Made by a program: the position numbers and the translations under genes. Below, piece after piece: positions 12,988-13,960 of a DNA stretch of 13,960 nucleotides; position 1 is the first letter of the stretch; each line of letters begins with the position of its first letter. The notes below the pieces were generated by a model. That model saw only the letters and a program-made list of their open reading frames with translations, did no database searches and was not told the origin of the DNA. Source of the DNA: SHZL01 sp035292625. GTDB lineage: Bacteria > Pseudomonadota > Gammaproteobacteria > Xanthomonadales > SZUA-36. The stretch is taken from the NCBI GenBank assembly GCA_035292625.1, contig DATDPS010000309.1, forward strand, positions 1 through 13,960, written 5' to 3'.

Positions 12988-13960
12988 ACAAGTGCCTGGC
13001 GCGACGGCTTGCCTGGGGGGCCGGGGTTTTGATGCTGGCGGTTTACGCCGCCTGGTGGTGGCCGCGTGGGACAGAAACTCCGGTGTGGAGTGATCGCGAA
13101 GTGCCGCTGCTGCGCTCATTGTGGATCGAAACACTGCCGCCCGTTCCCGTCGATCCTTCCAACGCGGTGGCCGACAACCCGCGCGCAGCGGAATTCGGCC
13201 GGCAGCTGTTCTTCGATACGCGGCTCAGCGACAACGGCGCGGTGGCCTGCGCCACCTGCCACCAGCCACAGCGCAACTTTACCGATGGCCTGGACAGGGG
13301 CAGGGGGATTGGGGTATCGAAGCGCAACACGCGCAGCATCGTGGGCTCTGCGTTCAGCCCCTGGCAATACTGGGATGGACGCAAGGACAGCTTGTGGTCG
13401 CAGGCGCTCAGCCCGCTGGAAGATCCGCGGGAGCACGCGAGCAATCGCCTGCAGCTGGTGCGGCTGGTGTCCACGGATGCCAGCTACCGCCTTGCCTACA
13501 CCGCCTTGTTTGGTGCCCTGCCGGACCTTTCAGATCGCGAGCGCTTTCCGGATGCCGCGGCGCAGGGGAGCAGTGCTGCCCAGGTTGCCGCCTGGGAATC
13601 GATGACTCCCGCGGATCAGCAAGCGGTGACCGTAGTTTTCGTCAAATTGGGCAAGTCCATCGCCGCCTACGAGCGGCTGTTGCTGCCGGGCACCTCGCGA
13701 TTCGATGCCTACGTCAAGGCCGTGCTGGACAATGACGTGGCGGCCCAGGCGGAATTGTTCAGCGCGGCCCAAGTGCGCGGATTGCGCCTGTTCATAGGCA
13801 AGGCCAATTGCATGCAGTGCCACAACGGCCCGCTTTTTACCAACAACGAGTTCCATAACACCGGTTTGCTGCCGTTCCCGGGCGAGACGCCCGACAAGGG
13901 ACGCGCCGATGGCGTGCGCCTGGCGCTCGCAGACCCCTTCAATTGCCTGGGCGTGTGGAG
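12984..13960 (+). CDS. Di-haem cytochrome c peroxidase / MauG-family protein (3' end missing)
   Basis: The GTG at 12984 overlaps the preceding stop (GTGA) and starts a frame that stays open to the window end: 325 codons are visible. Residues 2-26 form an N-terminal anchor or uncleaved signal (basic start, core about 10-24), so the enzyme should face the periplasm. Two c-type haem sites are present, CATCH at 89-93 and CMQCH at 276-280. Surrounding motifs are typical of bacterial cytochrome c peroxidases and MauG: FFDTRLS before haem 1, FTDG and RNT after it, YWDGRKDSLWSQ, then PLEDPRE. Peroxidases of this family reduce H2O2, whereas MauG and MbnH use the two haems to oxidise residues of partner proteins. 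The residue that would separate these (Met or Tyr distal ligand of haem 2) lies beyond the end. It is co-translated with the YtkA-like gene. Confidence 0.88.
   Translation, partial: MNKCLARRLAWGAGVLMLAVYAAWWWPRGTETPVWSDREVPLLRSLWIETLPPVPVDPSNAVADNPRAAEFGRQLFFDTRLSDNGAVACATCHQPQRNFTDGLDRGRGIGVSKRNTRSIVGSAFSPWQYWDGRKDSLWSQALSPLEDPREHASNRLQLVRLVSTDASYRLAYTALFGALPDLSDRERFPDAAAQGSSAAQVAAWESMTPADQQAVTVVFVKLGKSIAAYERLLLPGTSRFDAYVKAVLDNDVAAQAELFSAAQVRGLRLFIGKANCMQCHNGPLFTNNEFHNTGLLPFPGETPDKGRADGVRLALADPFNCLGVW

Noticed and set aside
13066..13735. Two overlapping + strand frames (179 and 204 codons) near the window end
   Set aside because: They lie in the wrong frames over the di-haem gene, whose own frame carries both CxxCH motifs and runs past the window end.

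Overview
This is a GC-rich bacterial chromosomal segment. Coding is dense, genes sit in short operons with ATGA- and GTGA-type overlaps, and the products are typical of a Gram-negative cell envelope: lipoproteins, signal peptides, a CrtC/AttH-type lipoprotein and a periplasmic di-haem peroxidase. A gammaproteobacterium is the most likely source, but no taxonomic marker gene is present. I see no rRNA, tRNA, CRISPR array, transposase or integrase.

Layout. (1) Positions 1-3807, + strand: the 3' end of an ABC-transporter ATPase, a 10-TM FtsX-type permease and an AttH/CrtC-like lipoprotein. The three overlap in a tight operon and look like an envelope lipid or hydrophobic-compound export system. 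(2) 3959-6889, +: a 976-residue exported protein. It has three copies of a WY...GPW repeat, a Gly/Tyr/Trp/His-rich segment, an Asp/Gly repeat and a long Gln/Ala/Pro/Ser-rich tail with an 81-bp tandem duplication. A hairpin terminator follows. (3) 6974-8779, - strand: an exported M23-like protein whose first zinc-binding His appears to be missing, followed by five tandem ~48-residue repeats. (4) 8780-9108: the divergent intergenic region, with several GGGTTTC/GAAACCC elements, a 13-bp palindrome and a plausible sigma-70 promoter facing right. (5) 9109-11808, +: a P2-type cation-transporting ATPase with altered ion-site residues. (6) 11901-13960, +: a three-gene cassette. It encodes an uncharacterised membrane-anchored periplasmic protein with a predicted mature N-terminal His, a YtkA/FixH-like small exported protein, and a MauG/cytochrome c peroxidase-family di-haem protein that runs off the window.

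How the parts may work together. Module 1 is a self-contained ABC exporter with an envelope accessory lipoprotein. Module 6 is the most interesting candidate for a poorly described system. Its two small periplasmic proteins have features compatible with metal (possibly copper) binding, and both are translationally linked to a di-haem enzyme. This recalls, by analogy only, MauG-family enzymes that modify small partner proteins. Modules 2 and 3 are large secreted repeat proteins encoded convergently; no functional link between them can be shown from the sequence.
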